From CBDDBK01 sp965225715 (lineage in GTDB: Bacteria; Bacteroidota; Bacteroidia; Cytophagales; Flammeovirgaceae): 64,000 nucleotides of DNA. This document shows, piece after piece, positions 54,336 to 62,286 of this stretch. The position numbers and the translations under genes are program-made. The notes under the pieces were generated by a model. That model saw only the letters and a program-made list of their open reading frames with translations. It made no database searches and was not told where the DNA came from. Position 1 is the first letter of the stretch; each line of letters starts with the position of its first letter. The stretch is from positions 1,178,001 to 1,242,000 of the forward strand of contig CBDDBK010000002.1 in the NCBI GenBank assembly GCA_965225715.1, given 5' to 3'.

Positions 54336-55853
54336 ATGAAAAAAAAATATTTATTTTCATTTCTACTAATTAGTATTATATTTAACAGCTGGTCTCAATA
54401 TCATACAAGTCTGTACAGCTTATTAAAGCATCCTCATAGGGTACAAATTAACCCTGCTTTTAGCATGCCATATAAACTTTTTATAGATATTCCTGTTATC
54501 GGAGATTTAGGTGCTGATTTGAAATTACCTTTATCTTATAATTCTATTGTTCAAACTTCTGCTGAAGGAAAGGTTATATCTCTGAACAACATAGAAGATA
54601 ATTTAGGACAAAAGAATTTTTTTTCTATTAATTCTGAAATTAATTTGTTTGGAGTGTATTTATCTATTGATAGGCTCAATCTTTTTATATATAATCAAAT
54701 TATTTTTGATGCTAACACAATTTTTTCAAAAGAATTTATAAGTATACTAGCTTTAGGTAATAGAAGATCTGATTTTTTTGGAAAAACTGCAGAATTTAGA
54801 TTTAGTGTTAATTCTAGTTTATATGACGTAACTACTTTGGGGGCTTCTTATGAAATTATAGAAGGATTAAGAATTGGGGCAGCAATAAAACTCTATTTAG
54901 GTTTGGGTAATATTTCTACAATACCAAACAGTGGTATAAATATAACAACCTCTGTAGATGAAAATTTTCCAATTACTGTAGCAGGACAAGGTGCTATTCG
55001 GATAAATGGCATTTTTTCATCAATTTTTGATGATAATAACACTATTTCTTTTGCACCGAATATAGGTTTTGGATTAGATTTAGGGTTAACGTATCAAATA
55101 CAACCTCAATTAACTTTTGAAGCCTCTATAACTGATTTGAACTATATTACTTGGTCGAAAGAGTTAACAATTTATGAGTTAACATCAGAAAATGGATATT
55201 TCTTTGATGGTGTCGATATAACACAAAATATAAAAGACAGAGATTTAAATATCAACATTGATATATTTGATACACTTTCCGAGATTTTTTCAACAACAAA
55301 GAATACTGAAAGTGCTGAAAGTTATTCTGGTTTTGTGCGTCCAGCTATTTTATCATTAGGTTTAAGGTATGAATTACCATACAATATAACGCTTGGGGGA
55401 GTTTTGAGGGGAAGACGTCTTTTAAATACTTTTGATTATTCTTTTTCGCTTTATGGACATAAATATTTCGGTTCTATTTTAGGAATTTCAGCTAGTTATG
55501 CTCTAGAAAGAAATAATTTTTTCAATTTTGGTTTAGGTATGACTATTGATGCAGGAGGTAGAGGTGGATCTCAATTTCACCTTATGACAGATAATATTAG
55601 TGCTTTTTTTTTACCTCTAAGCGCTAAGCAATTTAATCTACGTCTTGGTTTTAATGTTTATTTTAAACACAAAGAAGGAAGAGGGAGTAGAGGTTCTGTT
55701 GGGCGCTCAGGAAAAGGTAGAAAAGGAAGCTATGGGGCTTATTATTCAAGAGATAAAGGATTTCAAAGCTTAGATATAGATTATATTAAGAGGAGAAAAG
55801 ATAAGAGTTTAGATAAAGATCACGAATTTGATAAAGATAAAAAAAGAAAATAA
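54336..55853 (+). CDS. DUF5723-type outer-membrane beta-barrel protein
   Basis: A 505-residue protein with a signal peptide (LISIIFNSWSQ). The body is beta-rich: HPHRVQINPAFSMPYKLFIDIPVIGDLGADLKLPLSYNSI near the N-terminus, repeated GxGLDLGLTY and FGLGMTIDAGG strands. The N-PAF-P pattern fits DUF5723, an uncharacterised Bacteroidota outer-membrane family. The C-terminus is a low-complexity basic and charged tail (GRGSRGSVGRSGKGRKGS, then KDKSLDKDHEFDKDKKRK) that probably lies outside the barrel. The next gene, also envelope-like, is 177 bp downstream. Confidence 0.75.
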   Translation: MKKKYLFSFLLISIIFNSWSQYHTSLYSLLKHPHRVQINPAFSMPYKLFIDIPVIGDLGADLKLPLSYNSIVQTSAEGKVISLNNIEDNLGQKNFFSINSEINLFGVYLSIDRLNLFIYNQIIFDANTIFSKEFISILALGNRRSDFFGKTAEFRFSVNSSLYDVTTLGASYEIIEGLRIGAAIKLYLGLGNISTIPNSGINITTSVDENFPITVAGQGAIRINGIFSSIFDDNNTISFAPNIGFGLDLGLTYQIQPQLTFEASITDLNYITWSKELTIYELTSENGYFFDGVDITQNIKDRDLNINIDIFDTLSEIFSTTKNTESAESYSGFVRPAILSLGLRYELPYNITLGGVLRGRRLLNTFDYSFSLYGHKYFGSILGISASYALERNNFFNFGLGMTIDAGGRGGSQFHLMTDNISAFFLPLSAKQFNLRLGFNVYFKHKEGRGSRGSVGRSGKGRKGSYGAYYSRDKGFQSLDIDYIKRRKDKSLDKDHEFDKDKKRK

Positions 55854-56030
55854 CTATTTGTATATCTTGAATATTAAATAACCCAAAACAAAACGTTTAT
55901 TTTAAATAATTGATAATAAAAGGATTAACAAAATAATTATTTAGATATTACAAATTGATTATCAAGAATTTATATCACCCTATTTTGTATAATACTACCT
56001 AAATTTATATATATTTATAATAAATTGATT

Positions 56031-56747
56031 GTGAAATATTTAATAATATTAATATTATTTGTTTTTTATTCAACTGTATTATTGGCTCAAGAAAGTGTAA
56101 AAGAGGCTGATATGGAAAAATCTAAAACTCATACAGGATTTATTACTTTTGATCCTTTGACGCCTACATTAAACCCATTGCCAAGATGGCGAATGGGTTA
56201 TAATCAATATTTTGGCAATAAATATGGAATTGGTTTAGAAATTGGCTATGGAAATAAAAATCTAACTTTTCAATATCCTCTTTTAACAGGTTATATGGGG
56301 CTACAATACAACCTTTGGGAAATTAGACCTAAAGTATATCGATATCTTGATTTGCATAATAAAGTATCTTGGTATATTGCAGTGGAGTTTTTTTTTATAA
56401 ATCATAATGATATTTATGAAAATGACGAATATTACTTTGAAAATTTAAATAAGGGTATTGGTTATGATAGAGTTCATTATAATCGAAAAAAATATGGGGT
56501 TCACATTATAAATGGAAAGGTATTTAACATAAGTTCTATAGGTAAAGTAAATCTATATTATGGTATTGGATTTAGAATTAGAGATATACACTTTTCTGAA
56601 GCTGTTAATCCAAGAACTGTAGAAAAACATTGGGAATTAGGACCAATTGAAGCTATTTCTGGAGGAAATATTCAAAGAGATGAAGGCTCACATGTTAGTA
56701 TTAATTTTTCGTTAGGCTTTAATATACTTTTTAAAGTAAAAAATTAA
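56031..56747 (+). CDS. hypothetical outer-membrane-like protein
   Basis: A 238-residue protein starting from GTG 56031 (MKYLIILILFVFYSTVLLAQ, a clear signal peptide). A TTG two codons earlier is the alternative start. After the signal, GFITFDPLTPTLNPLPRWRMGYNQYFGNKYGIGLEIGYGNK and later GIGFRIRDIHF and VSINFSLGFNILF suggest an eight-stranded barrel of the OmpA/DUF3575 kind. No precise family is assigned. It is downstream of, and on the same strand as, the DUF5723 gene. Confidence 0.65.
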   Translation: MKYLIILILFVFYSTVLLAQESVKEADMEKSKTHTGFITFDPLTPTLNPLPRWRMGYNQYFGNKYGIGLEIGYGNKNLTFQYPLLTGYMGLQYNLWEIRPKVYRYLDLHNKVSWYIAVEFFFINHNDIYENDEYYFENLNKGIGYDRVHYNRKKYGVHIINGKVFNISSIGKVNLYYGIGFRIRDIHFSEAVNPRTVEKHWELGPIEAISGGNIQRDEGSHVSINFSLGFNILFKVKN

Positions 56748-56869
56748 TCTTTAATAGGTTTATAAAAAAGAAAAATAGATCGTACACGATATGATAATAA
56801 AAAGTAAAGTAGTAGACCATTGCTGTAGTGTTAATCAATTAGTTGAAATTATATATACTCATTTGATCT

Positions 56870-57050
56870 AGGATTGCAAAAACTTAAGTTTATCATGGTT
56901 AACAACTAATTTAAAACCAACTGTTTATAATTTTGTGTCTTTCCCAAACCAAAATGAAATGGGTATAATAATATTTTTAGATTTTTTACAAACGGATATA
57001 GTTTTATTTGTTTTGATATCATAAAATATTATTTTAATATGTTTAAACAT
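56870..57050 (-). pseudogene. possible decayed ORF
   Basis: Reverse-strand ATG at 57050 gives MFKHIKIIFYDIKTNKTISV and KSKNIIIPISFWFGKDTKL, then a stop (56925-56927), and continues in frame as TVGFKLVVNHDKLKFLQS to another stop. The composition is unusually protein-like for this AT-rich spacer and could be a remnant with one internal stop. No family is recognised and chance is possible. Confidence 0.3.
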
Positions 57051-57089
57051 ATCATAAAATTTCTGTAAATTTTTATAGAAGAGATTTCA

Positions 57090-57186
57090 TAGACTCTATG
57101 CACTATTTTTTTACATGAAACAAAAGTTTTAAAATATAAATTTTTGATAATCAAATATCTAAAAAATTTTACAACATAGATTCTAA
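57090..57186. repeat. TIR element, AGACTCTATG family, copy b
   Basis: Left end AGACTCTATG (57091-57100) and right end CATAGATTCT (57175-57184, one mismatch) with about 75 bp of AT-rich DNA between. The right flank shares AAATTTTACAACATAGA with positions 63550-63566, and both copies share AAAATATAAAT inside. Confidence 0.6.
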
Positions 57187-57243
57187 TAATTAAAAATATT
57201 AAGGAAAAAATTTGAAGTATTATTAAAAACTGCAGTTTTTTCC

Positions 57244-57597
57244 TTAAACCGCTTTACCACCTGTTTCACCTGTCCTAATTCGGATACAATCTTCTAAAGG
57301 AAGAATAAAGATCTTTCCTTCACCAGCACCTTCTGATGAATTATCATCGAAGGATTTAACAGCATTACTAATGGCATCACAAGTTGTTTTTACAAATTCA
57401 TCATTAACAGCTATTTCGAGACGAATTTTTGGTTGAAGATTAGGGACATATTTTCTACCTCTATAAATCTCTATTTTTTCTTGTCTCCCATGTCCAGAGG
57501 CACGTGACGTAGTTAATCGAATTATATCAGCTTCTACTAAATGCTCATGAACTTTTTCTAAATGAGTTTCTTTGATAAGGGCTATAATTAATTTCAT
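57244..57597 (-). CDS. glnK: P-II family nitrogen regulatory protein
   Basis: A 117-residue P-II signal protein, cotranscribed with amtB 33 bp upstream, so most likely the AmtB-blocking GlnK type. C-terminal GKIFILPLEDCIRIRTGETGGKAV holds the ATP-binding RIRTGE motif. The T-loop (residues about 37-52, GRQEKIEIYRGRKYV) keeps the tyrosine equivalent to the uridylylation site (Y50) but is one residue shorter than E. coli GlnB. The ASGHGRQ segment is the ligand-sensing start of the loop. It senses ATP/ADP and 2-oxoglutarate and closes AmtB when nitrogen is ample. Confidence 0.93.
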   Translation of the reverse strand: MKLIIALIKETHLEKVHEHLVEADIIRLTTSRASGHGRQEKIEIYRGRKYVPNLQPKIRLEIAVNDEFVKTTCDAISNAVKSFDDNSSEGAGEGKIFILPLEDCIRIRTGETGGKAV

Positions 57598-57630
57598 AAT
57601 ATTGGTAAAAAATGAATATAAAAATTGAAA

Positions 57631-58974
57631 TTAGGAGTTTAACATACCATAACCTTGTTCACTGTGACAAACATCATCTATGCCTCTCATTTCACAATGT
57701 AGTTTAGAACGAAAGCCAAATGTTTTATCTACGATAAGTAATAAAATATAAGTAAGAATAGCGGAATAAGCAATAGCAATTCCTACAGCAAGTAATTGAA
57801 TACCAAATTGTTGAATATTTGACCAACTCCCATCAATTGTTGAAGCTGCTGCATCGGCTAACCATGTATCCCTGATAAAAAAAGAAAGCAATAAAGCGCC
57901 AGCTATACCACCTACACCATGTATACCAAAAACATCTAAAGTATCGTCATAACCTAGTTTTTGCTTAACTATAATAGCTAAATAACAAAATAGAGAAGCT
58001 AAAAGTCCTAAAATAATAGCACCTATAGGCTGGACAACACCAGCAGCAGGTGTTATAGCAACTAAGCCTGCAAGTATACCACTAGCTAAACCTAAAGAAG
58101 TAGCTTTTCCATGATGTATGCCTTCGATAATCATCCAAGCAATAGCTCCGGAAGCTGCTGCAATTTGGGTCATTGTTAGGGCTCGAGCTGCATCTAAACC
58201 ACTTGATAAACTACTTCCAGCATTAAATCCAAACCAGCCAACCCATAATAAACCAACACCTAACATAGTCATAGACAAATTACTAGGCCTGAAAACTTGT
58301 TTAGGGTATCCGCGTCTTGGACCTATATAAATAGCAGATACTAAACCTGCAACTCCTGCTGAAATATGAACTACTGTACCTCCAGCAAAATCGATAGCAC
58401 CATTAGCGCCAAGATTAAATAAAAAACCATCTTCAGCCCAGACCCAATGACATAATGGATTGTAAACTATTATTCCCCAAAGTGCTATAAATAAACAATA
58501 ACTTCTAAAGTATACCCTTTCTGCAAAAGCACCTGCAATAAGGGCTGGGGTAATAATAGCAAATTTACCCTGAAACATAGCAAATACATATTCTGGAATT
58601 CCATTAGATGTAATAGCAGAATCTATACCTTTTAAGAAAACATAGTCACTATTCCAACCGAACCATCCACCCAATATATTAGATCCAAAAGCCATACTAT
58701 AGCCAAAAGCAATCCATAAAAGTGTCATTATTCCCATAGCTACAAAGCTGTGCATCATCGTACTAAGCACATTTTTTGCACGTACAAGTCCAGCATAAAA
58801 TATAGCCAAACCAGGCACCATAAGTAAGACTAAAGCAGTTGAAATAAGCATCCAAGCGCTTGCTCCTGTATCTATAATGGGTTCTGTCGTTATTACTTCA
58901 TCAACTCCAAATACTTCTCCACTTAATAAAAAAATGGAAACAATAGCCATTATACTTAAAATACTTTTATACAT
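57631..58974 (-). CDS. amtB: ammonium transporter
   Basis: A 447-residue Amt/Rh channel protein with a cleaved leader (SGEVFG) and eleven hydrophobic helices. Signature segments: TALVLLMVPGLAIFYAGLVRAKNVLS, FAGGTVVHISAGVAGLVSAIYIGPRRGYP (signature with conserved pore His) and WVGWFGFNAGSSL. A second pore His lies in FGIHGVGGIAG. It takes up NH4+/NH3 and is gated by the P-II protein encoded next to it. A promoter of the Bacteroidota type lies 71-102 bp upstream, with a predicted leader of about 64 nt. Confidence 0.96.
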   Translation of the reverse strand: MYKSILSIMAIVSIFLLSGEVFGVDEVITTEPIIDTGASAWMLISTALVLLMVPGLAIFYAGLVRAKNVLSTMMHSFVAMGIMTLLWIAFGYSMAFGSNILGGWFGWNSDYVFLKGIDSAITSNGIPEYVFAMFQGKFAIITPALIAGAFAERVYFRSYCLFIALWGIIVYNPLCHWVWAEDGFLFNLGANGAIDFAGGTVVHISAGVAGLVSAIYIGPRRGYPKQVFRPSNLSMTMLGVGLLWVGWFGFNAGSSLSSGLDAARALTMTQIAAASGAIAWMIIEGIHHGKATSLGLASGILAGLVAITPAAGVVQPIGAIILGLLASLFCYLAIIVKQKLGYDDTLDVFGIHGVGGIAGALLLSFFIRDTWLADAAASTIDGSWSNIQQFGIQLLAVGIAIAYSAILTYILLLIVDKTFGFRSKLHCEMRGIDDVCHSEQGYGMLNS

Positions 58975-59044
58975 CTTTTTAGATTGAGTTTAACTTTATA
59001 ATCAAAATAATTAAAATAAAAAACATATTATTAATCAAAAAAGG

Positions 59045-59076
59045 CAAAAATATATTTTTATTATAGTAATTACAAA
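59045..59076 (-). promoter_or_regulatory. promoter of amtB-glnK
   Basis: On the minus strand a TTTG (59073-59076) is followed after exactly 20 bp by TATTTTTG (59045-59052), matching the Bacteroidota housekeeping consensus TTTG-N(19-21)-TAnnTTTG. The start of transcription would fall near 59038, about 64 nt before the amtB ATG. Confidence 0.75.
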
Positions 59077-59151
59077 TTAGTAATAATAAAATAGCCCTAT
59101 TAATTTATAAATAGTGTTATTTATGTTTATAATAGATAAAAAAAGACCCTA

Positions 59152-59478
59152 TTATTTTAATTTTAAATTATTTTGATGACGGGTTTTGTCTCTTTTAGCT
59201 TTAGTGATAAGATTATTTTGAAAGGCTTCTGTTAAATTTATGTCTGTTTGGTTAGCTATACAAAATATTACAAATAAAACATCTGCCAATTCTTCTCCCA
59301 AATCCTTGTTTTCATCACTTTTTTTAAAAGATTGCTCTCCATATTTTCGAACTATAATTCGGGCAACTTCACCAACCTCTTCAGTAAGTATTGCCATATT
59401 AGTCAATTCATTATAATAACGCACACCATTTGATTTTATCCATTGGTCAACAGACTTTTGGAGTTGTTCTAAATTCAT
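59152..59478 (-). CDS. MazG-like nucleotide pyrophosphohydrolase
   Basis: A 108-residue all-helical protein of the MazG / dUTPase-2 superfamily. The metal-binding pattern is clear: ILTEEVGEVARIIVRKYG (EExxE) and DLGEELADVLFVIFCIANQ (ExxD). Such short forms hydrolyse non-canonical NTPs, giving house-cleaning of the nucleotide pool. In Bacteroidota it is often beside dtd, but no such neighbour lies here. It is divergent from rseP across 630 bp. Confidence 0.9.
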   Translation of the reverse strand: MNLEQLQKSVDQWIKSNGVRYYNELTNMAILTEEVGEVARIIVRKYGEQSFKKSDENKDLGEELADVLFVIFCIANQTDINLTEAFQNNLITKAKRDKTRHQNNLKLK

Positions 59479-59673
59479 ATAATATTTTCTATATTTAGAT
59501 TATGATTAAAATATTAAACATACTATTCTTAGATTATTTAACCGTTTTAATCTAATTTTTTTTTAATCTACAGAGGATTTAGAAAGATATGAAGACCCAT
59601 GTTTTGAAAAGTTATTAAATTTTTTATGTTTATCGAAACGTATTAACTTTTTAAGTTCCTAACTATTGGATAT

Positions 59674-59748
59674 TATAGTTATTCCATTTGAAAAAAAGAT
59701 TTTTGAAAAGGACTATTTTTATCTTAAAAATAGTATTGATCTGTATAA
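59674..59748 (+). repeat. dispersed ~90-bp intergenic repeat, copy J
   Basis: TATAGTTATTCCATTTGAAA, AAAAGATTTTTGAAAAGG, then TATCTTAAAAATAGTATTGAT. The first half follows the consensus well; the second half is shortened. Confidence 0.6.
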
Positions 59749-59815
59749 TAATACTTGGGTAAGTTTTATAATAAGTTGATTATACAACTACTATATATTA
59801 TAATTTATTTAATTT

Positions 59816-59950
59816 ATTGATAATCAGATAACTAAATTTTTAAAATATGAGTTTTTTCATTTAATATTAATAAAATATAGATTTTATTAAAAATGCTAAA
59901 AAATAAATATTATGACTCAAAATTATAAATTAAATATTTGGTTATCAAAT
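59816..59950. repeat. imperfect 135-bp palindromic element
   Basis: The left arm ATTGATAATCAGATAACTAA... and the right arm ...TTAAATATTTGGTTATCAAAT are imperfect reverse complements over about 35 bp (roughly 70 percent by eye). The ends resemble the TTTGATAATCAA ends of the 291-bp MITE-like element, so it may be a relative with a different interior. Confidence 0.4.
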
Positions 59951-60107
59951 AAATGTACATATTAAAAATTATTAAAAACTACTTTAAGTAGTTCCTAACC
60001 ATTGTGGATAAGGCTAAGTATTAAATTTAATTTTGCTAACTTAGCAGGTTAATATTTAAACTTTTAACAAATTTTTAGAACAACGAGATATTTTAAACTA
60101 GTAAAAA

Positions 60108-61421
60108 ATGGCTGCATTTACCATGTTGATACAATTTATTATAGGTCTTATGATTATTGTAGGTATTCATGAATTTGGACACCTTTTAATGGCAAAATTA
60201 TTTAAGATGCGAGTTGATAGATATATGATAGGATTTCCTCCAAAGGTTTTTACTTTTACTTATAAAGGGACAGAATATGGTTTAGGAATGATACCATTAG
60301 GAGGTTTTGTATCTATTGCAGGTATGATAGATGAATCTTTCGATACTAAACACACAAGTACAGAACCTAAGCCTTGGGAATATCGATCAAAACCTGCTTG
60401 GCAAAGGTTTGTGGTCATTTTAGGTGGTATAATCTTTAATGTCATAACAGGTATTGCTATCTATATTCTACTGACCTATTATGTACCAAAAGTCTACTAT
60501 TCTATCGAAGAAATTAATAAACATGGTATAGAAGTATCAAAACTAGCTGAAGATGTGGGTTTTAAAAGAGGAGATAAGATTATAAAAATAAATAATAAGC
60601 CTGTTATAGAATCCGAAGATATTATAAATTTTGATGTATTGATTCAAAAAAATGCTACTTATACTATACTTAGACATGGAGTTGAAAAAGTCATTATTCT
60701 TCCAGATAATTTCCTTAGCCTTTATAATGAAGCAAAAAAAGAACCCTTTATTAGTTATTTAATGCCTTTTGAAGTACAAGAGGCTATGGAAAATAGTTCA
60801 GCAGAAGAAGTAGGATTAAAAGAAAAAGATAAAATAATTAGTATTAATGGACAAGAAGTTGTTTATTATCAAGACTTGTCTCCTGTTTTAGAAAAATATA
60901 AAGGTGAGCAAATTAATATGACTATTCTTCGAGGGCAGGATACTTTAAAATTAGAACCTACTGTTAACATAGAAGGCAAATTAGGTGTTTATGTCAATAT
61001 GTTATTGGCATATAAAACAAAACACTATGACTTCTCTACTTCTATTCCTTTGGGTATTAAAAAGGCTTTTGTCGTTGTTTTTCAACAAGTTAAAGGTTTC
61101 TCAAAAATTTTTAAAGGTGAGATATCAGCTAGGAATAGTGTTATGAGTCCTATCGGTATTGCTCAACTCTTTGGAAATTCATGGAATGCCGATCGTTTTT
61201 GGAGTTTAATTGCTTTTCTTTCCATGATTTTAGCCTTTATGAATTTATTACCTATTCCTGGTTTAGATGGAGGGCATGCCATATTTCTTGTTTTTGAAAT
61301 GATTACAGGCAAAAAACCTTCTACTAAAGTCATTATAAATGCTCAAAAAGTTGGTTTTACTCTACTCATCATGCTCATAATTTTTGCTTTTAGTAATGAT
61401 ATTTATAAACTATTTTTATAG
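60108..61421 (+). CDS. rseP: RseP/site-2 protease family intramembrane metalloprotease
   Basis: A 437-residue inner-membrane protease. Zinc motif HEFGH at residues 21-25 in the first transmembrane helix; the third ligand lies in NLLPIPGLDGGH near residue 390. PDZ-like regions occupy the periplasmic part (GFKRGDKIIKINNKPV; GLKEKDKIISINGQEV). The family cleaves anti-sigma factors and clears signal-peptide remnants. Start choice: this ATG leaves the usual 20-residue lead before HExxH. In Bacteroidota it often follows dxr, which is not in the window. Confidence 0.95.
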   Translation: MAAFTMLIQFIIGLMIIVGIHEFGHLLMAKLFKMRVDRYMIGFPPKVFTFTYKGTEYGLGMIPLGGFVSIAGMIDESFDTKHTSTEPKPWEYRSKPAWQRFVVILGGIIFNVITGIAIYILLTYYVPKVYYSIEEINKHGIEVSKLAEDVGFKRGDKIIKINNKPVIESEDIINFDVLIQKNATYTILRHGVEKVIILPDNFLSLYNEAKKEPFISYLMPFEVQEAMENSSAEEVGLKEKDKIISINGQEVVYYQDLSPVLEKYKGEQINMTILRGQDTLKLEPTVNIEGKLGVYVNMLLAYKTKHYDFSTSIPLGIKKAFVVVFQQVKGFSKIFKGEISARNSVMSPIGIAQLFGNSWNADRFWSLIAFLSMILAFMNLLPIPGLDGGHAIFLVFEMITGKKPSTKVIINAQKVGFTLLIMLIIFAFSNDIYKLFL

Positions 61422-61505
61422 ATTTAACTCTTATAGCTGTTCTATTTGAATATATGATTACCAATAAATTAAAAAAATATAACTGCTGAATGATTATAAA
61501 ATATC

Positions 61506-62117
61506 ATGAATGATAGAAAAGAAGTCTTTACCATTGGGCATTCGACCCATCAACTTGATTATTTTCTTGAATTATTACAAGGGCAAAATATTAACTGCGT
61601 ATTAGACATAAGGAGTATACCTTACAGTAAATACAGTCCGCAATTCAATCAAGATATATTTAAAACTTATTTGCAAAAACATCGTATTAAATATATTCCT
61701 TTTAAAGAAGCATTTGGAGCAAGACAGGAAAATGAAAATGTTTTAAATGAAAAAAAACAAGTTGATTTTGAATTATTTAGAAAAACAAACTCATTTATAA
61801 AGGGTATAGAAAGATTAAATAATGGGCTTTTTAAAGGATATAGAATTGTACTGATGTGTGCTGAAGGTAACCCATTAGATTGTCATCGATTTTCCATGAT
61901 TGCCATTTATCTACACCAAACTGGTTTTAATGTCAAACATATTTTAAAAGATAAGACCTTAAAAAGTCATGAAGAATTAGAAAAACAACTCCTTCAACAG
62001 TATAAAAAAAAGATGCCTAAACCCTCTTTATTCCAATCAGGTCTTAATGATAAAAATAAGCTAAAAATCGCTTATCGGCTGCATAATAGAGATATTGGAT
62101 GGATAGCAAATAATTAA
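61506..62117 (+). CDS. DUF488 family protein
   Basis: A 203-residue protein with the DUF488 start VFTIGHSTHQLDYFLELL, the LDIRSIPYSKYSPQFN segment and the cysteine-containing MCAEGNPLDCHRFSMIA. The C-x-E...C-H-R pattern suggests a nucleotide- or metal-related active site, but no function is established. It is 84 bp downstream of rseP and may share its transcript. Confidence 0.88.
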   Translation: MNDRKEVFTIGHSTHQLDYFLELLQGQNINCVLDIRSIPYSKYSPQFNQDIFKTYLQKHRIKYIPFKEAFGARQENENVLNEKKQVDFELFRKTNSFIKGIERLNNGLFKGYRIVLMCAEGNPLDCHRFSMIAIYLHQTGFNVKHILKDKTLKSHEELEKQLLQQYKKKMPKPSLFQSGLNDKNKLKIAYRLHNRDIGWIANN

Positions 62118-62286
62118 GAATTATTTAAATTTAAAATATTAAAAATCAATAAACTAATAGGAAACTTTGAAAAGTTTTAAAGTTTTCCCAAAGTTAAAAT
62201 TATGGATATTTAGTTATCACTATATATAAAAAAATTACCGCACTACTAAAAGATAAAATGCTATTTAATTATTAAATTCTAAAGAA

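Larger units (their letters stand above)
59479..60107. other. long divergent intergenic region
   Basis: About 630 bp between the MazG-like gene and rseP. It holds a copy of the dispersed repeat (59674-59748) and an imperfect palindrome (59816-59950). TAATTTTG at 60028-60035 fits a -7 box toward rseP, but the nearest -33 candidate is an ATTG at a poor distance, so the promoter is only tentative. Confidence 0.45.

Noticed and set aside
62160..62189. Hairpin-like GGAAACTTT...AAAGTTTTCC after the DUF488 gene
   Set aside because: The stem needs a bulge and is not followed by a T-run, so a terminator call is not supported.
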